This document shows positions 1 through 8,150 of a stretch of 16,612 bases of DNA, piece after piece; position 1 is the stretch's first letter, and each line of letters opens with the position of its first letter. Below the pieces are notes generated by a model. It made no database searches and had not been told where the DNA came from. It saw only the letters and a list, made by a program, of their open reading frames with translations. The stretch is from Spirochaetaceae bacterium (GTDB lineage Bacteria > Spirochaetota > Spirochaetia > Treponematales > Breznakiellaceae), in the NCBI GenBank assembly GCA_031258615.1, contig JAIRMP010000047.1, positions 1-16,612 of the forward strand, in the 5' to 3' direction. Both the position numbers and the translations under genes were made by a program.

Positions 1-225
1 GGCACGGTGCGGCTCCTTGATGAACTATACGCGGAACGGATACGGTTTGCCGATTTTGAAGGCGAGGAATGGATAGCGATAACGCCGTCAAATAGCGGAG
101 ATATAAATGTTGTAACAATGAGCCTCCCCGCCATGAATTGCGGGGTATCACTCGTAGAGCGGCGGGGCGGTTCATTAAAGCCTGTGGACGGTTTTCAACA
201 GGTCGTTCCGCCTTATTTCGGTTAG
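1..225 (+). CDS. 3' end of an unidentified protein, truncated by the window edge
   Basis: The frame is open from base 1 and ends at a TAG at 223-225, giving about 74 visible residues. The GTG at 7-9 could be a start but has no clear ribosome binding site, so the gene probably begins outside the window. The peptide is mixed and protein-like (for example RIRFADFEGEEWIAITPS) with no domain I recognise, no membrane segment and no signal peptide. Its last 51 bases overlap the 3' end of mutL on the other strand. The overlap makes either a genuine convergent pair or a chance open frame possible; the sensible composition before base 175 favours a real gene. No function is proposed. Confidence 0.4.
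   Translation, partial: GTVRLLDELYAERIRFADFEGEEWIAITPSNSGDINVVTMSLPAMNCGVSLVERRGGSLKPVDGFQQVVPPYFG
126..145 (-). terminator. GC-rich hairpin downstream of mutL
   Basis: CCCCGC at 126-131 pairs with GCGGGG at 140-145 across an 8-base loop, about 30 bases past the mutL stop. No T-run follows on the minus strand, so this is at best a weak or factor-assisted terminator. It also lies inside the plus-strand partial frame and could be coincidental. Confidence 0.25.
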
Positions 226-1962
226 TACCGGGCGTCCGTGGGGGCAGCGTTGGATCGGCAGGGCGAGCGCCGCCTCAGCCAGGGCAAGCGCTGTAGCGCT
301 GTCCAGGTAATCGCCGTCCCTTACAGCGCCGTGGCAGGCCAGGGTGGCCGCCCAGCGTTCGGTGATGCTTTCGCCCGCCGTGCGCAGGCCTAGTATCGCG
401 TCCACCGTTTCGTTGTCGCCCAGCCGCCACAGCGCGGGAAGAGCATCTATCCGCCATGACCCATGCCCGCCCTCTATTATCACACCGAGTTTTGCCAATT
501 CCTCCCTGTGGGACGCGAGAAAGTCATCGTCCGCGCCGCTTTCTGTCAGGAATGTTATCGGCACGAGCAGGTCCTGCCTTGCGATCTGTTCCGTCAAAAA
601 ACGGTCGTACAGTATCCTTTCGTGGGCGGCGTGCTGGTCTATGAAGTAGAGCCGCTCGTCGTCCTCAACGAGTATGAAGAGGCCGAAAACACGGCCCGCA
701 TAGCGTAACTTCGACGCCTTTGCCGCCGCCCCGCAGCCCGTGGGTTCCTCAGAATCTTCCGGGGAGGGAAGCCCCCCGCCGCTGCCGCGCCCCGGCAGCG
801 GAGCGAACTCATATTCGCCCCCAACTATGCGCTCAAGCGCCGCGCCGCCGGCCTCCGTCCGTCCCCGAAAGTCTTCACCGGCCTGTTCACAGACGCCGAA
901 CGAAAACGCCTCCTGACGCCGGGATGGCTGCTGCATATCAAGGTTTAGATGGCGGAAAAAGGAACGCAGCGCGGTAGTGATTTCGTGGTGAATGACGGAC
1001 GAATCGGCAAAACACGCCTGTAGTTTTGCCGGGTGTATATTAAAGTCGGCCCTGGACGGCTCAACTTCAAGGAAAATCGCCCCTACCGGGTGTAGACCGT
1101 TCGGGAAGCATCCCTGCGAACCGTATTCAAGGGCCTGAAGCAACGAAAAGTCGTTTATACGCCTGCCGTTCGCAAAGACATACTGACCGCGGCGGTCATT
1201 CCGGTGCAGTTCCGGGCCGCCTATCACGATCTTTACCGAAAAATCTTTGCCTGACGCCGCAATTTCGTGCAAAAACCGCTCATCGCCGCCGTCCATGACG
1301 GCGGCGGCAAAACGTTTTTTGAATTGGGCCGTATCGCCGGTAAAGGCGGGCAAAAACAGTTTCAACTCGCCGTCCCGCAAAAACCTGAAGCTGATGTTGG
1401 GGAAGGGGAGCGCCTTGTCTATAAAAGTCTGCTTACAGAGGCCGGCCTCGCTGCTTTCCCGTTTCAGAAAACGTTTACGGGCGGGCATCGTGTCGAACAG
1501 GTTCCTTGCGCGGACGCTGCTGCCGCGTGTCCGCCGCGCCGGGCGCGGCGTGTAAGTTTCCGGGGAGATGTCGCCGCAGGCCGGCCCCGCCAGTAGACGC
1601 CACGCTTCTATGCCGTCTGTGCTGCTTACTATTTCGAGCCGGGCTACAGCCGCCGCCGCCGCCAGCGCCTCCCCGCGAAAACCCAGCGTAGCCAGCCTGT
1701 CCAGGTCGGCCAGACTCCGTATCTTGCTTGTCGCGTGGGTGAGGCAGCAGAGAGCGATGTCCTCCCGGCTCATGCCGCCGCCGTCGTCACTCACCTCGGT
1801 ACAGGCTATGCCGCCCTGCTCTATAGACACATCTATATTGACGGCGCCTGCGTCTATCGCATTGTCCATAAACTCACGCACAAGGGACGCAGGCCGGTCA
1901 ATCACTTCCCCGGCGGCAATCTTCCTTGCCTCGTCCGGGACTAAAACCTGTATGTTATTCAT
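175..1962 (-). CDS. mutL: DNA mismatch repair endonuclease MutL
   Basis: MutL couples mismatch recognition by MutS to strand nicking and excision. The 595-residue product has the GHKL ATPase motifs in order: E30...N34 in EFMDNAIDAGA, the DDGGGM motif at 59-64, and GFRGEAL at 94-100. The C-terminal domain carries the metal-dependent nicking motif DQHAAHE at 442-448, ACHGAVRDGD at 543-552 and CPHGRP at 573-578, so this is the endonuclease-type MutL rather than the E. coli type. The final acidic residue of DQHA(x)2E(x)4E is Asp453 instead of Glu. The ATG at 1962 is chosen because family members begin a few residues before the IAAGEV segment; an upstream in-frame start at 2016 would add 18 residues resembling intergenic sequence. 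It is the last gene of the probable tig-clpP-clpX-mutL transcript, 71 bases after clpX. Confidence 0.96.
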   Translation of the reverse strand: MNNIQVLVPDEARKIAAGEVIDRPASLVREFMDNAIDAGAVNIDVSIEQGGIACTEVSDDGGGMSREDIALCCLTHATSKIRSLADLDRLATLGFRGEALAAAAAVARLEIVSSTDGIEAWRLLAGPACGDISPETYTPRPARRTRGSSVRARNLFDTMPARKRFLKRESSEAGLCKQTFIDKALPFPNISFRFLRDGELKLFLPAFTGDTAQFKKRFAAAVMDGGDERFLHEIAASGKDFSVKIVIGGPELHRNDRRGQYVFANGRRINDFSLLQALEYGSQGCFPNGLHPVGAIFLEVEPSRADFNIHPAKLQACFADSSVIHHEITTALRSFFRHLNLDMQQPSRRQEAFSFGVCEQAGEDFRGRTEAGGAALERIVGGEYEFAPLPGRGSGGGLPSPEDSEEPTGCGAAAKASKLRYAGRVFGLFILVEDDERLYFIDQHAAHERILYDRFLTEQIARQDLLVPITFLTESGADDDFLASHREELAKLGVIIEGGHGSWRIDALPALWRLGDNETVDAILGLRTAGESITERWAATLACHGAVRDGDYLDSATALALAEAALALPIQRCPHGRPVLTEIRRNDLLKTVHRL

Positions 1963-1991
1963 TGTTATGGGAACCTGAAGGCAGGAACTGC

Positions 1992-2026
1992 GTCCCGCAC
2001 AGGGCCGGGCGGCCACTGCGCGGGAC
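1992..2026 (-). terminator. Large stem-loop between clpX and mutL
   Basis: On the minus strand GTCCCGCGCAG pairs with CTGTGCGGGAC (one G-U wobble), and an inner GGCC/GGCC stem continues it, all within the 71-base gap between the clpX stop and the mutL start. No U-tract follows, so it may be an attenuator, a processing site or an mRNA 3'-end stabiliser rather than a classical terminator. Confidence 0.5.
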
Positions 2027-2033
2027 GGCGGCT

Positions 2034-3284
2034 TTAAGCCGACTTTGCCAGCATGATAACTTCGGGCGGCTGGAATTTCTCCACCGTGTCCCGTGAGATT
2101 ACCACACGCTTTTGACCGGGCTGTGAAGGAAGCTCGAACATCGTGTCTATCATCAGGCGTTCCACTATGGCCCGCAGCCCGCGCGCTCCTGTCTTTTGAC
2201 GGATCGCAGTTTCGGCGATAGCGTTGACCGCGTCTTCGGTAAACTCAAGTTTAACATCATCAATCGCGAGGGACGCCTGGTACTGCTTCACTATCGCGTT
2301 GCGCGGCTCCGTGATGATGCGCTTGAGGTCTTCGATTTTAAGTTCGTCCAGGCAGACCGTTATCGGCAGACGGCCTATGAACTCCGGAATCATGCCAAAG
2401 TGGATAAGATCGTCCGGGTGCAGGTTCTTGAAAAGCTCCTTGACGCTTTGATTTCCCGAATCGCGGCTTTCCGCGCCAAAACCTATGGGGTGCTGCACCA
2501 CGCGCCGTTCTATATACTTGTCCAGTCCCACAAAGGCTCCGCCGCATATAAACAAAATGTTTGTGGTATCGATCCGTATCATCTCCTGATTCGGATGCTT
2601 GCGCCCCCCCTGCGGCGGCACGGACGCGATGGAACCTTCAATTATTTTCAACAGGGCCTGCTGGACGCCTTCGCCCGAAACATCGCGGGTAATGGACACA
2701 TTCTCGCCCTTGCGCGAAATTTTGTCGATTTCGTCTATATACACTATGCCCCGCTCGGCGGCGGCTATGTTACCGCCGGCATTCTGAATCAGCTTCAGCA
2801 GTATGTTTTCAACATCCTCGCCCACATAGCCCGCCTCTGTTAGGGTTGTAGCGTCGACTATCGCAAATGGGACTTTGAGTTTGCGCGCCAGCGTTTTTGC
2901 AAGCAAAGTCTTGCCTGTACCGGTGGGGCCTATCAGCAGCACGTTTGATTTCTCAATTTCCACATCGTCCGGGTTGTTTGGCGGATTCGTGATGCGTTTG
3001 TAATGGTTGTAAACGGCGACGGACAGCGCCTTTTTCGCGTCATCCTGCCCGATAACAAACTGATCGAGATACTCTTTTATCTCCCTCGGGCGCGGTATGT
3101 CGCCCGTAAACTGGTTTGAAAGGTCGCGCTCACCATCGTTAAGTATACGCCTACAAACCTCAACACACTCGTCACAGATGTAAACATCGGACGGGCCGGC
3201 TATCAACCGCCGCGCCGTATCCCCGCTCTTTCCACAAAAGGAACAACTCCGTTCTGAATTACTGGAATTACGTAGTCTTGCCAT
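2034..3284 (-). CDS. clpX: ATP-dependent Clp protease ATP-binding subunit ClpX
   Basis: ClpX is the AAA+ unfoldase that recognises tagged substrates and feeds them to ClpP. All family hallmarks are visible in the 416 residues: the N-terminal zinc-binding domain with C14, C17, C37 and C40, Walker A GPTGTGKT at 119-126, the pore loop GYVG at 152-155, Walker B IVYIDE at 180-185, the RKH pore loop at 228-230, the ClpP-docking IGF loop at 267-269, and a sensor-2 GARGLRA near the C-terminus. Length is normal. The ATG at 3284 is preceded by a strong ribosome binding site (GAGGGGGG). The start overlaps the 3' end of clpP by 17 bases, so translation of the two is probably coupled. Nothing suggests decay. 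Confidence 0.98.
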   Translation of the reverse strand: MARLRNSSNSERSCSFCGKSGDTARRLIAGPSDVYICDECVEVCRRILNDGERDLSNQFTGDIPRPREIKEYLDQFVIGQDDAKKALSVAVYNHYKRITNPPNNPDDVEIEKSNVLLIGPTGTGKTLLAKTLARKLKVPFAIVDATTLTEAGYVGEDVENILLKLIQNAGGNIAAAERGIVYIDEIDKISRKGENVSITRDVSGEGVQQALLKIIEGSIASVPPQGGRKHPNQEMIRIDTTNILFICGGAFVGLDKYIERRVVQHPIGFGAESRDSGNQSVKELFKNLHPDDLIHFGMIPEFIGRLPITVCLDELKIEDLKRIITEPRNAIVKQYQASLAIDDVKLEFTEDAVNAIAETAIRQKTGARGLRAIVERLMIDTMFELPSQPGQKRVVISRDTVEKFQPPEVIMLAKSA

Positions 3285-3882
3285 GTTCCCCCCTCGTTAA
3301 AACCTTATCAACAACACCATAAGCAACCGCGTCTTCCGCGGACATATAAAAATCCCGTTCCATGTCGGCAGCAATTTGTTCCGCCGGTTTGCCTGTATGT
3401 TTTGAAAAATAATCTATTGTCATCCGTTTAAGCCGCAGTATTTCCTTTGCCTGTATGCCGATGTCCAATGCCTGCCCCTGGGCGCCGCCCCAGGGCTGGT
3501 GAATCAGTACGCGGGACGACGGCAAAACCATGCGTTTGCCTTTCGCTCCGCCGGTAAGTATAAGCGCGCCCATGCTGGCTGCCTGCCCTACGCAGATAGA
3601 CTGAACATCACACTTTAAATACTGCATGGTATCGTAAATCGCAAGCCCGGCTGTAACGGCGCCGCCGGGGGTATTTATATAAAGACTTATGTCCTTTTCA
3701 GTATCCTGTCCGTCAAGAAACAACAACTGGGCGACAACAAGGTCAGCAGTTACATCGTTTATCTCACCGTCAAGGAACACTATACGATCCTTGAGCAGGC
3801 GCGAATAAATATCGTAAGACCGTTCTCCCATACCTGTTTGTTCAACAACGATAGGTACAAGGCTATTCATTTTTTCGTGCAT
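3268..3882 (-). CDS. clpP: ATP-dependent Clp protease proteolytic subunit ClpP
   Basis: ClpP forms the tetradecameric serine-protease chamber of ClpXP. The 204-residue product has the complete catalytic triad: Ser103 in [11 protein letters not shown], His128 in [10 protein letters not shown] and Asp177 in [12 protein letters not shown], plus the INTPGG oxyanion segment at 69-74. The start is uncertain: ATG at 3882 (MHEKMNS) and ATG at 3870 (MNSLVP) are in the same frame and neither has a good ribosome binding site. The second would shorten the protein by four residues and place Ser at 99, close to typical ClpP numbering. It starts 9 bases after the tig stop and overlaps clpX, fitting a tig-clpP-clpX operon. 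Confidence 0.97.
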   Translation of the reverse strand: MHEKMNSLVPIVVEQTGMGERSYDIYSRLLKDRIVFLDGEINDVTADLVVAQLLFLDGQDTEKDISLYINTPGGAVTAGLAIYDTMQYLKCDVQSICVGQAASMGALILTGGAKGKRMVLPSSRVLIHQPWGGAQGQALDIGIQAKEILRLKRMTIDYFSKHTGKPAEQIAADMERDFYMSAEDAVAYGVVDKVLTRGEHGKTT

Positions 3883-3891
3883 AATTATAAT

Positions 3892-5244
3892 TTAAGAATT
3901 CCTCGGAAAAATATCCACAAAATTTATCTTTTTTCCGGCTTTTACCGTGTTTTTTTCCAATAAAAGTTCAGCTACCCGGGCTTGCTCAATATCGTGAACA
4001 AGGTAAGCCTTTGCTTCTTCATTTTTCTCGTAGCTTTCCCTCACATCTTCAAGCGGTTTCCCCGATGTTTCAGCGATACTTTTATAGTGTTCCTCCAGTT
4101 CTTCATCCGAAACCTTGATTCCGAGATGCGCCGTCAGTTCCTTCCTGACCAGGGACTCCCGGATTTTTTTAACCGTTTCCCGTTTAAGCTCTTCGTTTTT
4201 CATCGCCTCTTCGAGAAAACGAGTCGTATCCGCCGTCTTCATATTGTCAAAGCCAACCGCCTGCCTCAGCGAAGAAAGTATTTCCACAGACATCATAGAT
4301 TCCGGTACGGGCGGGGGATTCTGTTCAACTATCTTTTCGACAATCCTTAAGACTTTGATTTTTTTCAGGTAATTTTCAACAAGCAGTTCCATGTTTTCCC
4401 GTACACCTTTCTTTAAGTCCGCCATTGTATTGTATTTTTCGTCAACATCCTGGGCAAGTTCATCTTCATCGGGAAGTTCCCGCCGCTTGACGGATGTCAA
4501 TTCAACGTGGATACGCTTTGTTTTACCGGCCAAACCGGCATCGTTAAAGTCTTCCGGGTATGTTTTTTGAATATCACGGGTATCGTCCTTCTTCATGCCG
4601 GTAATTTCATCGTCAAACTTGAATGGATTATGTCCCGATCCAAGGACGAACGAAAAATCCTTCCGCTTTGACGCGGGAATTTCCTCGCCGCTTTCGGACA
4701 GTTCGATGTAATTCACGGTAACAACATCGCCGGTTTCCGCCGGCGCGTCATCTTCCTTGTCCATCACAATCGCGTTGCGTTCCCGTATCGCATCTACCTC
4801 GCGTTCAACATCGGCATCGGTAACCTCGGAGGTTTCCGCTTCTACCTCAAGACCTTCGTACTGACCAAGAGTAATCCTGGGCATTACATCGTACTTGACA
4901 GAAAAAACAAACTCGCCTGCAAGATCAAGTTTAGGCTCCCCCTCAACCTGGGGTTCCGAATACGGCAGCGGGGCGGCGTCTTTCGGGAACTCATCCCCCT
5001 TAATCGTTTCGTTCACCGTGTCAGCGATGATCGTATTGAGCGCGTCTTCCTGAAGCGCCTTGCCCAACTTGCGCTCAAGCACAGCGATGGGCGCCTTCCC
5101 CTTGCGAAAGCCCTTTACATGCAAATCCTTTGCAAAACCATTGACAATCTTGTTGTACTTGGCGCGCAAATCCTCATTGTTGTAGGTAAAAGTCAACCTT
5201 ACCGCCGAATTATCCAGATGTGTGATTTCCTGTGTTACAGCCAC
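3892..5244 (-). CDS. tig: Trigger factor, ribosome-associated chaperone/prolyl isomerase
   Basis: Trigger factor binds the ribosomal exit tunnel and folds nascent chains. In the 450 residues the ribosome-docking signature GFRKGKAP sits at 45-52, an FKBP-type peptidyl-prolyl isomerase domain follows at roughly 160-250 ([12 protein letters not shown]..., [21 protein letters not shown]), and the rest is the charged, helical C-terminal cradle. The start is a GTG at 5244, supported by an AAGAGGG ribosome binding site five bases upstream. It begins 29 bases after the tRNA-Gly gene with no separate promoter visible, so it probably shares the tRNA promoter. Its product works alongside ClpXP, encoded immediately downstream, in protein quality control. 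Confidence 0.97.
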   Translation of the reverse strand: MAVTQEITHLDNSAVRLTFTYNNEDLRAKYNKIVNGFAKDLHVKGFRKGKAPIAVLERKLGKALQEDALNTIIADTVNETIKGDEFPKDAAPLPYSEPQVEGEPKLDLAGEFVFSVKYDVMPRITLGQYEGLEVEAETSEVTDADVEREVDAIRERNAIVMDKEDDAPAETGDVVTVNYIELSESGEEIPASKRKDFSFVLGSGHNPFKFDDEITGMKKDDTRDIQKTYPEDFNDAGLAGKTKRIHVELTSVKRRELPDEDELAQDVDEKYNTMADLKKGVRENMELLVENYLKKIKVLRIVEKIVEQNPPPVPESMMSVEILSSLRQAVGFDNMKTADTTRFLEEAMKNEELKRETVKKIRESLVRKELTAHLGIKVSDEELEEHYKSIAETSGKPLEDVRESYEKNEEAKAYLVHDIEQARVAELLLEKNTVKAGKKINFVDIFPRNS

Positions 5245-5273
5245 AATACCCTCTTAATAACTTGTTAAAATAG

Positions 5274-5345
5274 AGCGGGAAACGGGAGTCGGACCCGCGA
5301 CATCCACCTTGGCAAGGTGGCGCTCTACCACTGAGCTATTCCCGC
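5274..5345 (-). tRNA. tRNA-Gly (anticodon GCC)
   Basis: A 72-base cloverleaf can be drawn: acceptor GCGGGAA/TTCCCGC, D-arm GCTC...GAGC, anticodon arm CCACC-TTGCCAA-GGTGG with anticodon GCC, and T-arm GCGGG-TCCGACT-CCCGT. The discriminator base is T and no CCA is encoded (the genome continues CTA). It is the first gene of the probable tRNA-tig-clpP-clpX-mutL transcript. Confidence 0.97.
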
Positions 5346-5359
5346 AAAACTTACTAAAA

Positions 5360-5388
5360 TTTATACAGAATTGTGAAAAAACTGTCAA
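5360..5388 (-). promoter_or_regulatory. Sigma70-type promoter for tRNA-Gly and the tig operon
   Basis: On the minus strand a perfect -35 TTGACA (5388-5383) is followed after 17 bases by TATAAA (5365-5360). The predicted start lies about 7 bases before the tRNA 5' end. It is the only good promoter between alaS and tig, so it probably serves the chaperone/protease genes as well. Confidence 0.8.
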
Positions 5389-5405
5389 GGCAGGCCGCCT
5401 GAAGT

Positions 5406-5429
5406 TTGCAGGTTAAAAATCACCTGCAA
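5406..5429. repeat. Perfect 8-base inverted repeat upstream of the tRNA-Gly promoter
   Basis: TTGCAGGT (5406-5413) and ACCTGCAA (5422-5429) flank an A/T-rich 8-base spacer. It sits 17 bases upstream of the -35 box and downstream of alaS. It could be an operator or part of the alaS 3' hairpin set; no T-run follows on the minus strand. Confidence 0.4.
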
Positions 5430-5471
5430 GACGATTTTTGGATATTTCATGTGCGAAGCGCAGCAAACACC

Positions 5472-5498
5472 CGCGCAAGCGCCGCAGGCGCCTGCGCG
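5472..5498 (-). terminator. Strong hairpin directly after alaS
   Basis: Starting one base past the alaS stop codon, a 12-base stem (CGCGCAGGCGCC against GGCGCTTGCGCG on the minus strand, one mismatch) closes a 3-base loop. It is followed by GGTGTTT, a poor U-tract, so it is probably a terminator of modest strength; it separates alaS from the downstream tRNA promoter. Confidence 0.55.
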
Positions 5499-5499
5499 T

Positions 5500-7317
5500 T
5501 TAGCCGATCACCGCCCTGATGCGGCGGACGCCGGATGACGATGACTGCTCCTTCTGTATTTTGAAGCTGCCTATCACGCCGGTACGCTCAACGTGCGGCC
5601 CGCCGCAGACTTCAAGGGAAAAAACGCCGCCTGACGCCTCGTCCCCTATCGTGTACACCTTTACCTGCGCCTCGTACTTCTCACCGAACAGGGCCATAGC
5701 CCCCGCCGCCTTCGCGTCCTCAAGGTTCATCACAGTCATGCTGACCGGCAGGTCGCGCCTTATCTGCTCGTTCACGATCGCCTCAACCCGCGAAATCTCG
5801 TCCTCCGTCATCGGCGCGGGGTGAGAAAAGTCAAACCTCATCCGTTCTGCCGTGATGTTCGAACCTTTCTGCATGATATGCGTACCAAGCACGATCCGCA
5901 ACGCCTGCTGCAACAGGTGGGTGGCGGTGTGGTACTTTGTCGTTATCTCACTGTGATCCACCAGGCCGCCCTTAAAAACCTGATCCCCGCCGGCCCGCGA
6001 AAGCTCCTGGTGCTTCCTGAACGCCTCGTCAAACTCCTCCCGGTTCACGGACAGGCCGGATTCCCGCGCCAACTCCTCCGTCAACTCTATCGGAAAGCCG
6101 TAAGTATCGTACAGTTTGAACGCGAGCCGTCCCGACATCACTTTTTTCGGGTCTTTCAGTAGGTTGGGCAGCAGTTTTTCAAACTCCCGCTCACCCTTTT
6201 GCAGGGTTTCGCTGAAACGATCCTCCTCCTTGTTCAACTCTTCCATGATGAAGGCCCGGTTTTCGAGCAATTCGGGGTAGGGAGATGAGAATTCCGCCAC
6301 CACAACGTCAGCTATGCCGGCAAGAAAGTGGTCGCCTCCCCCAAGTTTCCTTGCGTGACGGACGGCCCGCCTTATCAGGCGGCGCAAAACATAGCCCGCG
6401 CCTACGTTGGACGGGGTTACCGCCTTGGGATCGCCCAGAATAAATGTGGAAGACCGCGTATGGTCGGCGATTATACGCACCGACCGGTCGCGATCATCGT
6501 CCGAGCGGTACTCGTAACCGGTCGCCTTCTCTATCGCGGCGATTATCGGGGTAAAAATTTCGGTGTCGTATACGGATTTCTTGCCTGTAAGTATCGTTAC
6601 CGTGCGCTCCACGCCCATGCCTGTATCGACGCACTTGCGGGCAAGGGGAATGTAGTTGCCGTCTGAGTCCTTGTTGAACTGCATGAACACGTCGTTCCAA
6701 ATCTCAAGCCACTTGCCGCAGCCGCAGCCGGGCGCGCAGTCTGGCCCGCAGGGCGCCTGCCCCATATCGATGAACATTTCCGAGTCGGGCCCGCAGGGGC
6801 CGGTCGTACCGGCAGGCCCCCACCAGTTATCCGAGCGCGGCCTGTAGCTGATCCTGTCCTCGCTGAAGCCGAGCGCGCGCCACACCTCGGCGGACTCGTC
6901 ATCGGGCGGGATTACAGCCGAATCGTTTGTCTCGCCGGCAAATACGGTAACGCCCAGAAGCTCATGCGGTATGCCGAGCCATTCCGGCGAGGTGAGGAAC
7001 TCATAGCTCATCCGGATCGCGCCGTCCTTGAAGTAGTCCCCCAGCGACCAGTTGCCCAGCATCTCAAAGAAGGTGAGATGGCTGAAATCGCCGACAGAAT
7101 CGATGTCGCCTGTCCGTATGCATTTCTGCACGTTTACAAGCCGCTTACCGGCGGGATGCTCCTCGCCGAGCAGGTAGGGCACGAGCGGATGCATACCCGC
7201 CGTTGTAAACAGAACCGTGGGGTCATTCTCCGGCAGCAACGATTTTCCCTGTATCTGCGCGTGCCCCTTAGACTTGAAAAAGTCCATGTACTTTTGACGT
7301 AACTCGTTTGCGTTCAT
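5500..7317 (-). CDS. alaS: Alanyl-tRNA synthetase, short form without C-Ala domain
   Basis: AlaRS attaches alanine to tRNA-Ala. The product is 605 residues, against about 875 in E. coli. The class II catalytic core is present (LFTTAGMHPLVPYLLG near 36-51 and the RTGD...HLTFFEMLGNWS region at 68-91). The editing domain is also present, with its zinc ligands H463 and H467 in HTATH, and C571 and H575 in CGGPH. The protein ends soon after, so the C-terminal oligomerisation/C-Ala domain is missing. From memory, short AlaRS of about 600 residues is normal in spirochaetes, so this reads as a lineage trait and not a truncation. A cluster of cysteines at 190, 194, 198 and 200 could bind metal. The ATG at 7317 has only a weak ribosome binding site. 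A hairpin follows the stop. Confidence 0.97.
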   Translation of the reverse strand: MNANELRQKYMDFFKSKGHAQIQGKSLLPENDPTVLFTTAGMHPLVPYLLGEEHPAGKRLVNVQKCIRTGDIDSVGDFSHLTFFEMLGNWSLGDYFKDGAIRMSYEFLTSPEWLGIPHELLGVTVFAGETNDSAVIPPDDESAEVWRALGFSEDRISYRPRSDNWWGPAGTTGPCGPDSEMFIDMGQAPCGPDCAPGCGCGKWLEIWNDVFMQFNKDSDGNYIPLARKCVDTGMGVERTVTILTGKKSVYDTEIFTPIIAAIEKATGYEYRSDDDRDRSVRIIADHTRSSTFILGDPKAVTPSNVGAGYVLRRLIRRAVRHARKLGGGDHFLAGIADVVVAEFSSPYPELLENRAFIMEELNKEEDRFSETLQKGEREFEKLLPNLLKDPKKVMSGRLAFKLYDTYGFPIELTEELARESGLSVNREEFDEAFRKHQELSRAGGDQVFKGGLVDHSEITTKYHTATHLLQQALRIVLGTHIMQKGSNITAERMRFDFSHPAPMTEDEISRVEAIVNEQIRRDLPVSMTVMNLEDAKAAGAMALFGEKYEAQVKVYTIGDEASGGVFSLEVCGGPHVERTGVIGSFKIQKEQSSSSGVRRIRAVIG

Positions 7318-7325
7318 AGCAAAAT

Positions 7326-7354
7326 ATGGTACAACAATTTTATTCTGTTGTTAA
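7326..7354 (-). promoter_or_regulatory. Possible alaS promoter with an inverted repeat in its spacer
   Basis: On the minus strand TTAACA (7354-7349) and TACCAT (7331-7326) are 17 bases apart. ACAACA (7331-7336) and TGTTGT (7346-7351) form an inverted repeat across the spacer, as an operator would. The predicted start would fall almost on the alaS ATG, so the transcript would be nearly leaderless, which weakens the call. Confidence 0.3.
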
Positions 7355-7645
7355 GCCCTCGCATTGCGCCATAATTTTTCTAAGTGAAAAGAGGGGTGTG
7401 CGTCAAAATAAAAATCTAGCCCAAATTATACTGGTTCTACCAAGAAACAAGGAGAACCGCATGGGGTTAGACATGAAAGACAAGAAAAAGGTCTGCGGGG
7501 AGATTGCCCCGCGATACCAAAAGGCAAGCAAAAAGGGCAGGGGAAAACTCCTGGACGAGTACACGGTGACACTCGGCTATAACCGGGACTATCTGGCCCA
7601 TATCCTGTCAAACTGGGGTAAAACCCTGTATGTCAGCGCGGCAAA

Positions 7646-7708
7646 GAAGCAATCCAGGGGGAAGGGGACAGTGGATTGCTTCACACCTGGGCCCTGCCGC
7701 AATGACGG
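7646..7708. repeat. Dispersed palindromic repeat, copy 1 (left arm missing)
   Basis: GAAGCAATCC (7646-7655) pairs with GGATTGCTTC (7673-7682), and the outer arm CCGCAATGACGG (7697-7708) matches the complement of the CCGTCATTGC that begins copy 2 at 16301. Its left outer arm is replaced by transposase-gene sequence, so the transposase frame joins it exactly at the inner arm. This resembles the small non-coding GCAATGAC/GGATTGCTTC palindromic elements scattered through many bacterial genomes. Confidence 0.7.
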
Positions 7709-7709
7709 G

Positions 7710-7739
7710 TTGACGAAAATAAAACCCCTTTACTACAAT
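7710..7739 (+). promoter_or_regulatory. Sigma70-type promoter abutting the palindromic repeat
   Basis: TTGACG (7710-7715), an 18-base spacer and TACAAT (7734-7739) form a good promoter for the nitroreductase remnant, which starts at 7783. The -35 box begins two bases after the repeat ends. Confidence 0.6.
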
Positions 7740-7782
7740 AAAAACCGGGTACCTTATACCGTACTTTTTTAGGAGGCTCATA

Positions 7783-8139
7783 ATGAATAGTACCTTGGAC
7801 ATTATCAAAAAAAGGCGGAGCGTCCGCAGCTTTAAGCGGGAACAAATCGCCGATTCGGAGATTGCAGCCATTGTAGAAGCCGGTACTTATGCGCCATCCG
7901 GCAGGGGGGATCAGTCGTGGCATTTTACCGTTGTGCAAAACACCGGACTGTTGAATATTGGATCATGCTGGATTAGCGGGCTTGACCTGCTTGCGGCCGG
8001 CGAGGGCGGCTCTCCGGCCATCAAAAAACTAAATATCCCTGGTTATAAACCGTACTTTTCGGTGGCTTTAGGTTTCAAAAAAAACGAAAACCCGGAAGCT
8101 GCGCCGCGAAAGGAAAATAATATAAATTTTGTAAGGTAG
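7783..8139 (+). pseudogene. Nitroreductase-family protein with an internal in-frame deletion
   Basis: Nitroreductases are FMN enzymes that reduce nitro groups or related substrates with NAD(P)H and usually have about 170-200 residues. Here there are 118. The N-terminal part is typical (RRSVRSFKREQI, EAGTYAPSGRGDQSWHFTVV), and so is the C-terminal part (GYKPYFSVALGFKKNENPEAAPRK). Between about residues 53 and 57 (NTGLLN to IGSCWI) the central 50-70 residues that complete the FMN pocket and dimer interface appear to be missing, without loss of frame. The start has a consensus AGGAGG ribosome binding site and a promoter, so a short protein is probably still made, but catalytic activity is doubtful. 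It could instead be an intact but unusually small family member. Confidence 0.65.
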
Positions 8140-8150
8140 AATACCTTTTT
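8133..8150 (+). terminator. Small hairpin with T-run at the nitroreductase stop
   Basis: AAGGTA (8133-8138) pairs with TACCTT (8142-8147) over a 3-base loop and runs into TTTTT (8146-8150), overlapping the stop codon. The stem is short and A/T-rich, so it is probably only a weak terminator ahead of the chaperone operon. Confidence 0.4.

Larger units (their letters stand above)
7461..7772 (+). pseudogene. 5' remnant of an integrase/transposase gene
   Basis: The ATG at 7461 has a good ribosome binding site (AGGAG, about six bases upstream) and a TATACT at 7427-7432 that could be a -10 box. The first ~57 residues (MGLDMKDKKKV..., EIAPRYQKASKKGRGK, LLDEYTVTLGYNRDYLAHIL) resemble the N-terminal helical DNA-binding part of integrase-core (DDE) transposases that I recall as common in termite-gut treponemes; this rests on memory. 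After the lysines near base 7645 the frame runs into a palindromic repeat and becomes non-coding in character, ending at 7772 inside the ribosome binding site of the next gene. The DDE catalytic domain is absent, so the element cannot move by itself. Confidence 0.6.

Noticed and set aside
2196..2843. 215-residue open frame opposite clpX
   Set aside because: clpX on the minus strand is complete with all motifs; the antisense frame is a by-product of its codon composition and has no family resemblance.
5483..5496. 14-base perfect palindrome CGCAGGCGCCTGCG as an operator
   Set aside because: It is contained in the longer imperfect hairpin just after the alaS stop, better explained as a 3'-end structure.
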